Positions 17,734 to 28,039 of a stretch of DNA of 64,000 nt are shown one piece after another. Under the pieces are notes generated by a model. It had not been told where the DNA came from, ran no database searches, and saw nothing but the letters and a program-made list of their open reading frames with translations. The DNA comes from Limimaricola variabilis. GTDB taxonomy: Bacteria; Pseudomonadota; Alphaproteobacteria; Rhodobacterales; Rhodobacteraceae. Made by a program: the position numbers and the translations under genes. The stretch is taken from contig NZ_JACIBX010000012.1 in assembly GCF_014195545.1 (NCBI RefSeq), positions 1-64,000 of the forward strand, in the 5' to 3' direction. Positions within the stretch are counted from its first letter, which is position 1, and every line of letters starts with the position of its first letter.

Positions 17734-17773
17734 AACGCGCGCATCGGACGCAGCTCGGGCGTGCCGGGCTCGG

Positions 17774-17802
17774 TTGACCCTTGCGGGGCCGGGGTTTATG
17801 GA
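17774..17802 (+). promoter_or_regulatory. Candidate sigma70-type promoter of the nuo operon
   Basis: TTGACC at 17774-17779 and TATGGA at 17797-17802 are separated by exactly 17 bases. Start of transcription would fall near 17809, about 35 bases before the nuoA GTG. The -35 is five of six to consensus, the -10 four of six. Read by eye only. Confidence 0.55.
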
Positions 17803-17843
17803 TCGCGCAATCGACCGACAGCTCCCGCGCGAAAGGACCCGAC

Positions 17844-18733
<890 letters not shown>

Positions 18734-18786
18734 GGCCCCGGCGGGCCGGATCGGCCCGCCAAGACATCTTTTTCGGGGGAATCGCC

Positions 18787-19404
18787 ATGAGCGAGGCACT
18801 GAACGACCTGGGCGCGCATCTCGAAGCCAAGCGCCCCGACTGCGTGACCGGCTGGGAGATCGCCTTCGGCGAACTCACCGTCACCGTCACGCCCGAGGCG
18901 ATCCCCGGCTTCGTAGAATTGCTGAAGACCGACCCGACCTGCCGGTTCTCGACGCTCGTCGACATCACCGCCGTCGACTATCCGGGCCGCGAGAAGCGCT
19001 TCGACGTGGTCTATCACTTCCTGTCGATGTACCAGAACCAGCGCATCCGGCTTCGCGCCCAACTGCGCGAGGACGAGATGGTGCCCTCGATCATCGAGAT
19101 CCACCCCTCGGCCAACTGGTTCGAGCGCGAGGTGTTCGACATGTTCGGCATCCTGTTCTCGGGCCATCCGGACCTGCGCCGCATCCTCACCGATTACGGC
19201 TTCCGCGGCTTCCCGCTGCGCAAGGACTTCCCGACCACGGGCTACACCGAGGTGCGCTTCGACGAGGTGCAGAAGCGGGTGGTCTACGAGCCGGTGAAGC
19301 TCGTGCAGGAATACCGTCAGTTCGATTTCATGAGCCCGTGGGAAGGCGCGCAATACGTGCTCCCGGGCGATGACAAGGCCGCCGACACCGGCGCGAAGGG
19401 GTAA
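18787..19404 (+). CDS. nuoC: NADH-quinone oxidoreductase subunit C
   Basis: A 205-residue subunit of the 30-kDa family in the peripheral arm, next to NuoD and NuoB. The family signature is the [10 protein letters not shown] segment followed by [23 protein letters not shown]. It is a separate gene, not fused to nuoD as in E. coli, which is normal for alphaproteobacteria. GGGGGA precedes the ATG by 6 bases. It ends 3 bases before nuoD. Confidence 0.97.
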   Translation: MSEALNDLGAHLEAKRPDCVTGWEIAFGELTVTVTPEAIPGFVELLKTDPTCRFSTLVDITAVDYPGREKRFDVVYHFLSMYQNQRIRLRAQLREDEMVPSIIEIHPSANWFEREVFDMFGILFSGHPDLRRILTDYGFRGFPLRKDFPTTGYTEVRFDEVQKRVVYEPVKLVQEYRQFDFMSPWEGAQYVLPGDDKAADTGAKG

Positions 19405-19407
19405 GTC

Positions 19408-20634
19408 ATGGACGGCTCAACCATCAACGCCCGCGGCTTCGAGGACACGAAGACCGGCGAGCAGAAGATCCGCAACTTCAACATCAACTTCGGCCCGCAG
19501 CACCCGGCGGCGCACGGCGTGCTGCGCCTGGTGCTCGAACTCGACGGCGAGATCGTCGAGCGTTGCGATCCGCATATCGGCCTGCTGCATCGCGGCACCG
19601 AGAAGCTGATGGAAAGCCGGACCTACCTGCAGAACCTGCCGTATTTCGACCGGCTCGACTACGTGGCGCCGATGAACCAGGAGCATGCCTGGTGTCTCGC
19701 CATCGAGCGGCTCACCGGCACCGAGGTGCCCCGTCGCGCTTCGCTGATCCGCGTTCTCTATTCCGAGATCGGTCGTATTCTGAACCACCTGCTCAATGTC
19801 ACCACGCAGGCCATGGATGTCGGTGCGCTGACGCCGCCGCTGTGGGGCTTCGAAGAGCGCGAAAAGCTCATGGTGTTCTACGAGCGGGCCTCGGGCGCGC
19901 GCCTGCACGCGGCCTATTTCCGGCCCGGCGGCGTGCATCAGGACCTGCCGCCCGAGCTGATCGAGGACATCGACGCCTGGGCCGCGGGCTTCCCGGCCTT
20001 CCTCGACGACATCGACGGGCTGTTGACCGAGAACCGCATCTTCAAGCAGCGCAACGTCGACATCGCCGTGGTGAGCGAGCAGGAGGCCACCGATTGGGGC
20101 TTCTCCGGCGTCATGGTGCGAGGCTCTGGCCTCGCCTGGGACCTGCGCCGTGCCCAGCCCTACGAGTGCTATGACGAGTTCGATTTCCAGATCCCGGTCG
20201 GCAAGAATGGCGACTGCTTCGATCGCTACCTCGTGCGGATGGCCGAAATGCGCGAGTCGACCAAGATCATCCGCCAGGCCTGCGAGAAGCTGCGCAACGA
20301 GCCGGGCGACGTGCTGGCCCGCGGCAAGCTCACGCCGCCGAAGCGGTCGGACATGAAGACCTCGATGGAAGCGCTGATCCACCACTTCAAGCTCTACACC
20401 GAGGGCTTCCACGTGCCGGCAGGCGAGGTCTATGCCGCCGTCGAGGCGCCCAAGGGCGAGTTCGGCGTCTATCTCGTGGCCGACGGCTCCAACAAGCCCT
20501 ACCGCGCCAAGCTGCGCGGCCCGGGCTACCTGCACCTGCAGGCAATGGACCACGTCGCCACCGGCCACCAGCTGGCCGACGTGGCCGCCATCATCGGCAC
20601 CATGGACATCGTGTTCGGCGAAGTGGACCGCTGA
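19408..20634 (+). CDS. nuoD: NADH-quinone oxidoreductase subunit D
   Basis: A 408-residue 49-kDa-family subunit that, with NuoB, forms the quinone-binding site. It shows [18 protein letters not shown] near 30-48 (the conserved His lies by the quinone head group), [12 protein letters not shown], and the C-terminal DIVFGEVDR. No deviations from the family are seen. It directly follows nuoC and is separated from nuoE by a small lipoprotein gene. Confidence 0.98.
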   Translation: MDGSTINARGFEDTKTGEQKIRNFNINFGPQHPAAHGVLRLVLELDGEIVERCDPHIGLLHRGTEKLMESRTYLQNLPYFDRLDYVAPMNQEHAWCLAIERLTGTEVPRRASLIRVLYSEIGRILNHLLNVTTQAMDVGALTPPLWGFEEREKLMVFYERASGARLHAAYFRPGGVHQDLPPELIEDIDAWAAGFPAFLDDIDGLLTENRIFKQRNVDIAVVSEQEATDWGFSGVMVRGSGLAWDLRRAQPYECYDEFDFQIPVGKNGDCFDRYLVRMAEMRESTKIIRQACEKLRNEPGDVLARGKLTPPKRSDMKTSMEALIHHFKLYTEGFHVPAGEVYAAVEAPKGEFGVYLVADGSNKPYRAKLRGPGYLHLQAMDHVATGHQLADVAAIIGTMDIVFGEVDR

Positions 20635-20690
20635 GGCGGGCCAATCGAGGCAACCGGCCGCGCGGCGGCCCAGACAGGACGGAACTGCAG

Positions 20691-21029
20691 ATGACGGCGA
20701 AGCGGATGATCTCGGCTTTCCTGGCGCTCGGCGCGCTCGGGGCCTGCACAGCGGGCGCGCAGATCGGCGGGATCGGTGCGCAGGGCAGCCTCGGCAGCGT
20801 CAGCCCGGCCGCCGCGCGCGCCCCGCAGGCCGCGCCTGCCGACCGGCTGGTGGCCGCGATCGAAGCCCAGGGCTGTGCGATCACCGCCGACAACGTGGCG
20901 CAGGTGCTGCTTAAGGCCAACCTGACCCAGCAGCAGCTGCTCGAACTCGGGCCGCAGCTGACCGCCCAGGGTCGCGCCGAGGTCACCGATGACGGCACCA
21001 TCCGGGTGCTGACCGACAACTGCATCTGA
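20691..21029 (+). CDS. Small putative lipoprotein inside the nuo operon
   Basis: A 112-residue protein between nuoD and nuoE. The lipobox LGAC (Cys at about 19) follows a short hydrophobic segment, so it is likely lipidated. After an Ala/Gly-rich linker the C-terminal 60 residues (ADRLVAAIEAQGCAITADNV...QQLLELGPQL) are helical with two cysteines, the second in the last four residues (DNCI). A compact fold stabilised by a disulphide is possible. I know no function; small frames between nuo genes are a feature of Rhodobacterales operons. Confidence 0.75.
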   Translation: MTAKRMISAFLALGALGACTAGAQIGGIGAQGSLGSVSPAAARAPQAAPADRLVAAIEAQGCAITADNVAQVLLKANLTQQQLLELGPQLTAQGRAEVTDDGTIRVLTDNCI

Positions 21030-21095
21030 GGGCACGCCCTCACGACATGATCCGCGCCACCCGAGGGGAGGCGCCCAGAACACCGGAACGAGCGA

Positions 21096-22163
21096 ATGCT
21101 GCGCAGACTTCATCCCGAACAGCCCGAGAGCTTCGCCTTCACCCCGGCCAACCAGGCCTGGGCCGAGGCGCAGATCACGAAGTATCCCGAGGGACGGCAG
21201 GCCAGCGCGGTGATTCCGCTGCTGTGGCGCGCGCAGGAGCAGGAAGGCTGGCTCTCGCGTCCCGCGATCGAGGAAGTCGCGCGGATGCTCGACATGGCCT
21301 ATATCCGGGTGCTCGAGGTCGCGACCTTCTACTTCATGTTCCAGCTCCAGCCGGTGGGCTCGGTCGCGCATATCCAGGTCTGCGGCACGCTGTCCTGCAT
21401 GCTGTGCGGCTCGGAGGACCTGATGAAGGTCTGCCAGGAAAAGATCGCGAAGAAGCCGCATGAGCTGTCGGCCGACGGCAAGTTCTCCTGGGAAGAGGTC
21501 GAGTGCCTCGGCGCCTGCGCCAACGCCCCGATGGCGCAGATCGGCAAGGACTATTACGAGGACCTGACCACCGAGCGACTGTCGGAGATCATCGACGAGA
21601 TGGCGGCCGGCCGCGTGCCGACGCCCGGCCCGCAGAACGGCCGTTACGCTGCCGAGCCCAAGGACAACCTGACCTCGCTGGCCGAAGGTGCCGACGACCG
21701 TGACCCGCACAACGCCGCCGTGGCGCTGGCCGTGGAGATCGGCGACACGATCAAGCGGATCGACGGCACCGAGGTGCCGCTGACCACGCCGTGGCAGCGC
21801 CAGGACGACCACGAGGCCGAGGGCTACGAGGATCCTGCGGAGCCCGCACCGGCGCATGGCCGTCCGGCCGACGCCTCCGGCGTGACCGAGCAGGAGGCCC
21901 CGGCCTCGAGCGCGGCCAAGCCGGTCTCGGCCGATTTCCCGGCCGAGGAGCCGCAGAACGCGACCGAGGGCAAGGAGGCGCCCGAGGGCGGCAAGCCGGT
22001 GGCTCCTTCGGGTGAAGGCGCGCCCGCGACCGATGCCGATGACGCGACCGAGGACAAGGTGGGCACCGCCGACCCGGTGGCGCCGGGTGGCGCCTACAAC
22101 GCGCCCAAGACCCAGAAGCCGGGCGACACGGCCAAGTCCGACTCTTCCTCCGAAGACAAGTGA
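21096..22163 (+). CDS. nuoE: NADH-quinone oxidoreductase subunit E with long acidic tail
   Basis: The first 165 residues are the 24-kDa-type NuoE with its [2Fe-2S] cluster (N1a): cysteines at about 96 and 101 (CGTLSC) and 137 and 141 (CLGAC). The remaining 190 residues are low-complexity, rich in Glu, Ala, Pro, Asp and Lys, ending in SSSEDK; ordinary NuoE is about 160-240 residues. The tail is probably disordered. The stop TGA overlaps an ATG (TGATG) that opens a 44-residue frame. The core call is certain; the tail's role is unknown. Confidence 0.97.
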   Translation: MLRRLHPEQPESFAFTPANQAWAEAQITKYPEGRQASAVIPLLWRAQEQEGWLSRPAIEEVARMLDMAYIRVLEVATFYFMFQLQPVGSVAHIQVCGTLSCMLCGSEDLMKVCQEKIAKKPHELSADGKFSWEEVECLGACANAPMAQIGKDYYEDLTTERLSEIIDEMAAGRVPTPGPQNGRYAAEPKDNLTSLAEGADDRDPHNAAVALAVEIGDTIKRIDGTEVPLTTPWQRQDDHEAEGYEDPAEPAPAHGRPADASGVTEQEAPASSAAKPVSADFPAEEPQNATEGKEAPEGGKPVAPSGEGAPATDADDATEDKVGTADPVAPGGAYNAPKTQKPGDTAKSDSSSEDK

Positions 22164-22297
22164 TGGGCGGCGGCGCCCTCTGGATCGACGCGGTGCGCGG
22201 GCCGGAAGGCTCCGCGCATCCGTTTGATTCGGCGGGCATCCGTCCTATGACGAAGGACGGGGCATTTGGCCCCGGCCATCGGGAGGACGCGGCATGA
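22163..22297 (+). CDS. Possible 44-residue frame bridging nuoE and the next gene
   Basis: The frame starts at the ATG inside TGATG at the nuoE stop and ends in a TGA that overlaps the ATG of the next gene (ATGA at 22294-22297). It reads [20 protein letters not shown] at its start, contains a second Met near residue 29, and ends GHREDAA. No membrane helix or known motif is seen. Perfect coupling at both ends, in a 130-base gap that would otherwise be empty, argues for translation; the lack of recognisable similarity argues caution. Confidence 0.4.
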   Translation: MGGGALWIDAVRGPEGSAHPFDSAGIRPMTKDGAFGPGHREDAA

Positions 22298-23100
22298 ACG
22301 GCTTGGGAAACTGTCGGACCATCACCATCGGCGGCGCCGCCTTGGGCGGGGTGCTGTTGTGGATCCTGCTCGCGCTGGGTGAACGCGGCTGGTTCTCCTC
22401 GCTGCTGATCGCGGCGCTCCTCGCCGCCGCCGGTGCGCTTCTCGCGCTGGCGCTGGTCTGCCGTGACGACGAGCCGGAGACAGAGAACGCATCGGCCCAG
22501 ACCCCGGCCCCGACCGTGGACCGCAAGGATGCGGTGCCGGCGCCGGAGACCACTCAGCGCGATAGCAAAGCCCCGCAGAGTGCGCCTGCGAAAGGCGCGG
22601 CAGAGGCCGAGACCGGCGGTCGCCACACCGAAAGCGTAAAGCCCAAGGGCGGTGAGGTGGGCCGTGTGAACGACAGCGCGGTGCTCGAGGGCGGGGATGA
22701 CGACGCCGCTTCGGACGAAGGCGATCTGGGCGAAGAGGTGTCGCGCACCGAGGATCTCGATCGTGCGGCTGCCGAAGCGGATGATGGCGCAGGCGAAGGG
22801 GAAAAGGGCGCCACGTCCGATTTGCCGATGCCCGACGGAGTCGCCGCCGACATGCGCGAGAAGCCCGAGCTGCTCGACGCGCCGCGCGGGCAGGCAGACG
22901 ACCTCAAGCAACTGCGCGGCGTCGGGCCGCGGCTCGAGGAGCAGCTCAACCGGCTCGGCGTCTGGCACCTGCGGCAGATCGCGTCGTGGAGCGAGGGCGA
23001 GGCGGCCTGGGTCGACGACCATCTCGAAGGCTTCAAGGGCCGCATCCTGCGCGATGACTGGATCGGTCAGGCGCGCGAGCTGACGAAGGACGAGGCATGA
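22294..23100 (+). CDS. Membrane-anchored protein with C-terminal helix-hairpin-helix-like domain
   Basis: A 268-residue protein in the nuo operon. Two hydrophobic helices lie at about 8-28 and 32-52, then an acidic, probably disordered linker of about 140 residues, then a final 65-residue domain beginning DDLKQLRGVGPRLEEQLNRL. The 'L..L.GVGP..E..L..LG' pattern is that of HhH/H3TH-like domains (COG3743 style). From memory, a similar domain forms the C-terminal end of NuoE in rhizobia. GGAGG lies seven bases before the ATG. A complex I assembly or accessory role is inferred only from context. Confidence 0.8.
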   Translation: MNGLGNCRTITIGGAALGGVLLWILLALGERGWFSSLLIAALLAAAGALLALALVCRDDEPETENASAQTPAPTVDRKDAVPAPETTQRDSKAPQSAPAKGAAEAETGGRHTESVKPKGGEVGRVNDSAVLEGGDDDAASDEGDLGEEVSRTEDLDRAAAEADDGAGEGEKGATSDLPMPDGVAADMREKPELLDAPRGQADDLKQLRGVGPRLEEQLNRLGVWHLRQIASWSEGEAAWVDDHLEGFKGRILRDDWIGQARELTKDEA

Positions 23101-23300
23101 GCGGTGCGGCGGGTCGGCGCGCGGCGCTGGTGCTCGCCGGGACCGGCGTGTTCTGGGTGATCGCCATCGTCGCGGGCAACGCGTTCGACCTGCCGCATAG
23201 ATGGCGCGGATTGTTCGACCTGATGGCCCTTGCCGGGTTCGTCATGGGATTGTGGATGACTTATCAAACCTGGCGTGCGCGCCGGGACGACGAAAGGTGA
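23097..23300 (+). CDS. DUF5337 family small membrane protein
   Basis: A 67-residue protein with two transmembrane helices (about 8-27 and 38-58) joined by a short polar loop ([11 protein letters not shown]), ending in RRDDER. Size and pattern match DUF5337, which I know from Rhodobacterales nuo operons. The ATG overlaps the preceding stop (ATGA), and its end holds the nuoF ribosome binding site. It could be a small accessory subunit of the complex I membrane arm; this is inference. Confidence 0.75.
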   Translation: MSGAAGRRAALVLAGTGVFWVIAIVAGNAFDLPHRWRGLFDLMALAGFVMGLWMTYQTWRARRDDER

Positions 23301-23304
23301 GCCG

Positions 23305-24594
23305 ATGCTCAAGGATCAGGACCGCATTTTCACCAACATCTACGGGATGCATGACCGCACGCTGAAAGGCGCGCAGGCGCGGGGGCATTGGGACGGCACC
23401 GCCGGCATCATCCAGAAGGGCCGCGACTGGATCGTCGAGCAAATGAAGGCTTCCGGTCTGCGCGGCCGTGGCGGCGCGGGCTTCCCGACCGGCCTGAAGT
23501 GGTCCTTCATGCCCAAGGAAAGCGACGGCCGCCCCTCCTATCTAGTCGTCAACGCCGACGAATCCGAGCCCGGCACCTGCAAGGACCGGGAAATCATGCG
23601 CCACGATCCGCACACGCTGATCGAGGGCTGCCTGATCGCCTCCTTCGCGATGGGCGCACATGCCAGCTACATCTACCTGCGCGGCGAATACATCCGCGAG
23701 CGCGAGGCGCTGCAGCAGGCGATCGACGAGTGCTATGACGCGGGGCTGCTGGGCCGCAATGCCGCCGGATCGGGCTGGGATTTCGATCTCTACCTGCATC
23801 ACGGCGCGGGCGCCTATATCTGCGGCGAAGAGACGGCGCTGCTCGAGAGCCTCGAAGGCAAGAAGGGCATGCCGCGCATGAAGCCGCCCTTCCCGGCGGG
23901 TGCGGGCCTCTATGGCTGCCCGACCACGGTGAACAACGTCGAGTCCATCGCCGTCGCGCCGACGATCCTGCGGCGCGGGCCGGAATGGTTCGCGGGCTTC
24001 GGTCGTCCGAACAACACCGGCACCAAGCTCTTCGCGATCTCGGGCCACGTCAACAAGCCCTGCGTCGTCGAGGAGGAGATGTCGATCTCCTTCAAAGAGC
24101 TGATCGACAAGCATTGCGGCGGCATCCGCGGCGGCTGGAAGAACCTCAAGGGCGTCATTCCGGGCGGCTCCTCGGTGCCGGTGCTGCGCGCCGAGACCAT
24201 GGAAGACGCGATCATGGATTTCGACTGGCTGCGCGAGCAGCGCTCGGGCCTCGGCACGGCCGCCGTCATCGTCATGGACCAGTCGACTGACATGGTGAAG
24301 GCGATCTGGCGGCTGTCGAAATTCTACAAGCACGAGAGCTGCGGCCAGTGCACGCCCTGCCGTGAAGGCACCGGCTGGATGATGCGGGTGCTGGAGCGGA
24401 TGGTGCGCGGCGACGCGGCGATCGAGGAAATCGAGATGCTGCTCGACGTGACCAAGCAGGTCGAAGGTCACACGATCTGCGCGCTCGGCGATGCCGCCGC
24501 TTGGCCGATCCAGGGCCTGATCCGCAACTTCCGCGACGAGATCGAGGATCGGATCCGGGGCCGCGGCGTCGCGGCCACCATCGCCGCTCAATGA
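23305..24594 (+). CDS. nuoF: NADH-quinone oxidoreductase subunit F
   Basis: A 429-residue 51-kDa-type subunit that binds NADH, FMN and cluster N3. It has [16 protein letters not shown] near 50-65 (nucleotide/FMN site), [19 protein letters not shown], and the [4Fe-4S] ligands of [12 protein letters not shown] near 350 plus a Cys near 395 (HTICALGD). The start is the ATG at 23305, since AAAGGTGA sits just before it within the DUF5337 stop. Its TGA overlaps the next ATG. Confidence 0.98.
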   Translation: MLKDQDRIFTNIYGMHDRTLKGAQARGHWDGTAGIIQKGRDWIVEQMKASGLRGRGGAGFPTGLKWSFMPKESDGRPSYLVVNADESEPGTCKDREIMRHDPHTLIEGCLIASFAMGAHASYIYLRGEYIREREALQQAIDECYDAGLLGRNAAGSGWDFDLYLHHGAGAYICGEETALLESLEGKKGMPRMKPPFPAGAGLYGCPTTVNNVESIAVAPTILRRGPEWFAGFGRPNNTGTKLFAISGHVNKPCVVEEEMSISFKELIDKHCGGIRGGWKNLKGVIPGGSSVPVLRAETMEDAIMDFDWLREQRSGLGTAAVIVMDQSTDMVKAIWRLSKFYKHESCGQCTPCREGTGWMMRVLERMVRGDAAIEEIEMLLDVTKQVEGHTICALGDAAAWPIQGLIRNFRDEIEDRIRGRGVAATIAAQ

Positions 24595-24890
24595 CCGGGC
24601 GCGGCGATGAACGCCGCACCGTTACCTGGCGAGACCAGGCGCTGAAGAATTTCGGCGTCTGGCTCGCGGTCTATCCGGCCGTGCTGATCTCCAGCTACAT
24701 GTTCTCATGGTTGGCGCCGGGGCTCCCGCTCTGGCTGGAGATCCTAATTTCCACCGCCTTTACCGTGCCGCTCATTTCCTATGTCGCGGTGCCGTGGGTC
24801 GAAAAGCGTCTTGCCCATGCCAAGGGCGAGACCGCCGCCGAATTCAAGCATCAGGAAGCTGATCAGGCCGAGGGCGGCCCGCGCGGCTAG
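24591..24890 (+). CDS. Small two-helix membrane protein inside the nuo operon
   Basis: A 99-residue protein, coupled to nuoF through ATGA. Two membrane helices lie at about 22-42 and 47-68, the first reading [17 protein letters not shown] and the second ending in [17 protein letters not shown] charged tail ([17 protein letters not shown]) follows. The helix pair resembles, from memory, the C-terminal membrane part of some antibiotic-biosynthesis-monooxygenase-domain proteins, here standing alone. Function unknown. Confidence 0.75.
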   Translation: MTGRGDERRTVTWRDQALKNFGVWLAVYPAVLISSYMFSWLAPGLPLWLEILISTAFTVPLISYVAVPWVEKRLAHAKGETAAEFKHQEADQAEGGPRG

Positions 24891-25027
24891 TCGGGCAGGG
24901 TTCCGCTCACCCAAAGCCGCTCTCTGCAGCGTGATATTGAATAGCGCGCCTTCGGGTCCAAGGTCTCGCCCAGAAGCGCCGGCCGGAAAGAGCAGTTTCC
25001 GGAACCGGCCCGATAGGAGAGACCCGC

Positions 25028-25438
25028 ATGACCATCCCCCATTTCGCGCGCACTGCCGCGCTGATCCTGGGCTTTACCATTGCCGCCGGTGCGACCGCCG
25101 CGCTGCCCGCGCTGCGCGACAACGCCAAGATCCGCGAAGGCCTGATCTCGACCGCGATCGCCTATGAGATCGGCCGCAAATGCGACAGCATCGACTCGCG
25201 CTGGTTGACCGGGATCGGATTCCTCAACTCGCTGCGCAGCCACGCGCTGGAACTGGGATATACTCGCGCCCAGATCTCCGCCTTCATCGATGACAAGGAA
25301 GAGAAGGACAAGCTCGAGGTCGAGGCGCGTGCGCTGCTGCGCCAGAAGGGCGGGGTCGAGGGCGATTGGGAAACCTATTGCGAGGTCGGCCGCCGCGAGA
25401 TGGCGGCGGGCAGCCGGATCGGCACGCTGCTGCAGTAG
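25028..25438 (+). CDS. DUF5333 family exported protein
   Basis: A 136-residue protein with a signal peptide (hydrophobic 9-25, Ala-rich end). The mature part is helical with two cysteines (GRKCDSIDSR and ETYCEVGRREM) spaced to form a disulphide in the periplasm, and ends GSRIGTLLQ. I recognise the pattern of DUF5333, a Rhodobacterales family. AGGAGA lies ten bases before the ATG. A 137-base gap before it suggests it may also have its own promoter. Confidence 0.78.
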   Translation: MTIPHFARTAALILGFTIAAGATAALPALRDNAKIREGLISTAIAYEIGRKCDSIDSRWLTGIGFLNSLRSHALELGYTRAQISAFIDDKEEKDKLEVEARALLRQKGGVEGDWETYCEVGRREMAAGSRIGTLLQ

Positions 25439-25443
25439 GCAGG

Positions 25444-25474
25444 TCGGGGCTGCGCCCGCGTGCCGCAGCCCCGA
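25444..25474 (+). promoter_or_regulatory. Strong hairpin in the gap before nuoG
   Basis: TCGGGGCTGCG (25444-25454) pairs perfectly with CGCAGCCCCGA (25464-25474) around a 9-base loop, six bases after the DUF5333 stop. No T run follows, so it is more likely a processing or mRNA-stability element than a full terminator. A short palindrome, GGAAATTTCC, lies just beyond at 25489-25498. Confidence 0.5.
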
Positions 25475-25612
25475 AGCCGCCCGAGGTCGGAAATTTCCCC
25501 GATCCGGCACGTGGATGCGCTGGCATCACCGGGCGAGCCGCGCTAGAACCCCCTCGATCGCGGCCCCCGATCCGGGGACACGCGTCCGACGCGAGGAAAG
25601 GGGCGGCCTGCC

Positions 25613-27637
25613 ATGTCCGATTTGCGCAAAGTCAGCATCGACGGAAAGGTCATCGAGGTGCCGGGGGCGATGACGCTCATCCAGGCCTGCGAGACCGCGG
25701 GGATCGAGATCCCCCGTTTCTGCTATCACGAGCGACTGAGCATCGCCGGCAATTGCCGCATGTGCCTCGTCGAAGTGGTCGGCGGCCCGCCGAAGCCGGC
25801 GGCCTCCTGCGCCATGCAGGTCAAGGATCTGCGCCCCGGGCCCGAAGGTGCTCCGCCGCAGGTCAAGACCAACTCGCCGATGGTGAAGAAGGCCCGCGAG
25901 GGGGTGATGGAGTTCCTGCTCATCAACCACCCGCTCGATTGTCCGATCTGCGACCAGGGCGGCGAATGCGACCTGCAGGACCAGGCGATGGCCTATGGCG
26001 TCGACTTCTCGCGCTACCGCGAGCCCAAGCGCGCCACCGAGGATCTCGATCTCGGCCCGCTGGTCGAGACGCATATGACCCGCTGCATCTCCTGTACCCG
26101 CTGCGTGCGCTTTACCACCGAGGTGGCCGGTATCTCGCAGATGGGTCAGACCGGGCGCGGCGAGGATGCGGAGATCACCTCCTATCTCGGCCAGACGCTC
26201 GATTCGAATCTGCAGGGCAACATCATCGACCTGTGCCCGGTGGGCGCGCTGGTCTCCAAGCCCTATGCCTTCAACGCCCGCCCGTGGGAGCTGACCAAGA
26301 CCGAGACGATCGACGTCATGGACGCGCTTGGCTCCTCGATCCGGGTCGACACCAAGGGCCGCAAGGTGATGCGCATCCTGCCGCGCAACCATGACGGCGT
26401 GAACGAGGAATGGCTGTCGGACAAGGCGCGCTTCGTCTGGGACGGGCTGGCGCGCCAGCGTCTCGACACGCCCTATATCCGTGAGAACGGCAAGCTGCGG
26501 AAGGCCGACTGGCCCGAGGCGCTGACCGCCGCTGCCGCTGCCATGAAGGGCAAGCGGGTGGTCGGCCTCGTGGGCGATCTCGCCCCGACCGAGGCCGCCT
26601 TCGCGCTCAAGCAACTGATCGAAGGGCAGGGCGGCGTCGTCGAATGCCGCACCGACGGGGCCAAGCTGCCCGCCGGCAACCGCTCGGCTTATGTTGGCAC
26701 GGCGCGGATCGAGGATCTCGACACCGCCAAGCACATCATGCTCGTCGGCACCAACCCCGCCGCCGAGGCGCCGGTGCTCAACGCGCGGATCCGCAAGGCA
26801 TGGCTCGCCGGGGCGAATGTCGGGCTGGTCGGCGAGCCTGTCGATCTGACTTACGACTACACCCATGTCGGCACCGGCCGCGGGCCGCTGTCGCGGACCA
26901 TCGAGCACAAGTTCACCCGCATTCTCGACGAAGACTCGGTCGTCATCGTGGGGCAGGGGGCGCTGACCGGCGCCGATGGCGAGGCCGTGCTGTCCTATGC
27001 GATGGAGCTGGCGAGCCGGACCAAGAGCAAGTTTATGGTACTGCACTCGGCCGCGAGCCGGGTGGGCGCCATGGATGTCGGCGCCACCTCCGAGGGCGGC
27101 GTCGAGGCCGCGCTCGAGGGTGCCGAGGTGATCTACAACATGGGTGCCGACGAGATCGCGCTGCCTTCGGGCGCCTTCGTGATCTACCAGGGTAGCCATG
27201 GCGATCGTGGCGCGCATGCCGCCGACCTGATCCTGCCGGCCGCGGCCTGGGTCGAGGAGCAGGGCCTCTTCGTCAACACCGAAGGCCGTCCGCAGCTGGC
27301 GCTGCGTGCCTCCTTCGCGCCGGGCCAAGCCAAGGAAAACTGGGCGATCCTGCGGGCGCTCTCGGCCGAGCTGGGCGCGGTCCAGCCGTGGAACAGCCTC
27401 GCGCAGCTGCGCCAGAAGCTGGTCGAGGCGCATCCCCATCTGGGCCGTATCGACGAGGTCGCCGAGAACGAGTGGCAGCCGCTCGAACTGGGCACGCTGG
27501 ATGAGAGCTTGGGCGATTTCGACAGCATCGTCGCGGAGCACTACCTGACCAACCCGATCGCCCGCGCCAGCGAGCTGATGGGCGAGCTTGCCGGCAACGC
27601 CCGCGCGCGGCGGCAGCAGAAGATCGCGGCCGAGTGA
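25613..27637 (+). CDS. nuoG: NADH-quinone oxidoreductase subunit G
   Basis: A 674-residue 75-kDa-type subunit, the largest of the peripheral arm. [2Fe-2S] N1b ligands are Cys37, Cys48, Cys51 and Cys66; N5 uses the His/Cys set near 100-120 ([15 protein letters not shown]); N4 uses CISCTRC near 160 and CPVGAL near 210. The rest is a degenerate molybdopterin-oxidoreductase fold with [19 protein letters not shown] near 545. The length is typical of alphaproteobacteria and mitochondria, shorter than E. coli NuoG, and the fourth (N7) cluster motif is absent. Confidence 0.98.
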   Translation: MSDLRKVSIDGKVIEVPGAMTLIQACETAGIEIPRFCYHERLSIAGNCRMCLVEVVGGPPKPAASCAMQVKDLRPGPEGAPPQVKTNSPMVKKAREGVMEFLLINHPLDCPICDQGGECDLQDQAMAYGVDFSRYREPKRATEDLDLGPLVETHMTRCISCTRCVRFTTEVAGISQMGQTGRGEDAEITSYLGQTLDSNLQGNIIDLCPVGALVSKPYAFNARPWELTKTETIDVMDALGSSIRVDTKGRKVMRILPRNHDGVNEEWLSDKARFVWDGLARQRLDTPYIRENGKLRKADWPEALTAAAAAMKGKRVVGLVGDLAPTEAAFALKQLIEGQGGVVECRTDGAKLPAGNRSAYVGTARIEDLDTAKHIMLVGTNPAAEAPVLNARIRKAWLAGANVGLVGEPVDLTYDYTHVGTGRGPLSRTIEHKFTRILDEDSVVIVGQGALTGADGEAVLSYAMELASRTKSKFMVLHSAASRVGAMDVGATSEGGVEAALEGAEVIYNMGADEIALPSGAFVIYQGSHGDRGAHAADLILPAAAWVEEQGLFVNTEGRPQLALRASFAPGQAKENWAILRALSAELGAVQPWNSLAQLRQKLVEAHPHLGRIDEVAENEWQPLELGTLDESLGDFDSIVAEHYLTNPIARASELMGELAGNARARRQQKIAAE

Positions 27638-27639
27638 CG

Positions 27640-28029
27640 ATGCGGGGCGCGCTCCTCCTGCCCCTGGTGGCGCTCGCCGCCGGCTGTGCCGAGGCGGACG
27701 CTTCGGCCGGGCGGGAGGGCGCGCCGCGCCATGACGGCGTCGAGACCCGCCTTCTCGACGGCGACCTGGTCAACTTCCACGTCGCGATGAGCGGCGGTGC
27801 CAAGGCCGAGGACGTGATCGCCTATGCGGAGTGCGCGGCGGCGCAATATGCCCTGATCCGGGGCTATGGCTTCGCCCGTCACGTCCGTACGCAACTCGAT
27901 GAATCGGCTGGAAACTGGCGCGCCGATGCTGTTTACACCATCTCGCCGGCCCTGCCTGAGGGGCTGCGCACGATCGATGCCGAAGTCACCGTCCAGAACT
28001 GCGGACTGAACGGCATCCCGACGGTCTGA
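27640..28029 (+). CDS. Small putative lipoprotein between nuoG and nuoH
   Basis: A 129-residue protein. The lipobox is LAAGC at about residue 16, so it should be a lipoprotein. The mature part has a strand-rich end ([24 protein letters not shown]) and two further cysteines ([15 protein letters not shown]). The ATG at 27640 is preferred; a GTG at 27634 overlaps the nuoG stop (GTGA) and would add two residues. No function known. Like the nuoD-nuoE lipoprotein it would sit outside the cytoplasm, opposite the peripheral arm. Confidence 0.72.
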   Translation: MRGALLLPLVALAAGCAEADASAGREGAPRHDGVETRLLDGDLVNFHVAMSGGAKAEDVIAYAECAAAQYALIRGYGFARHVRTQLDESAGNWRADAVYTISPALPEGLRTIDAEVTVQNCGLNGIPTV

Positions 28030-28039
28030 GGGAAGCACC

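Noticed and set aside
25526-27541. A 671-codon minus-strand frame opposite nuoG
   Set aside because: Mirror of codon bias in nuoG; residues are mostly R, G, A and Q with no domain.
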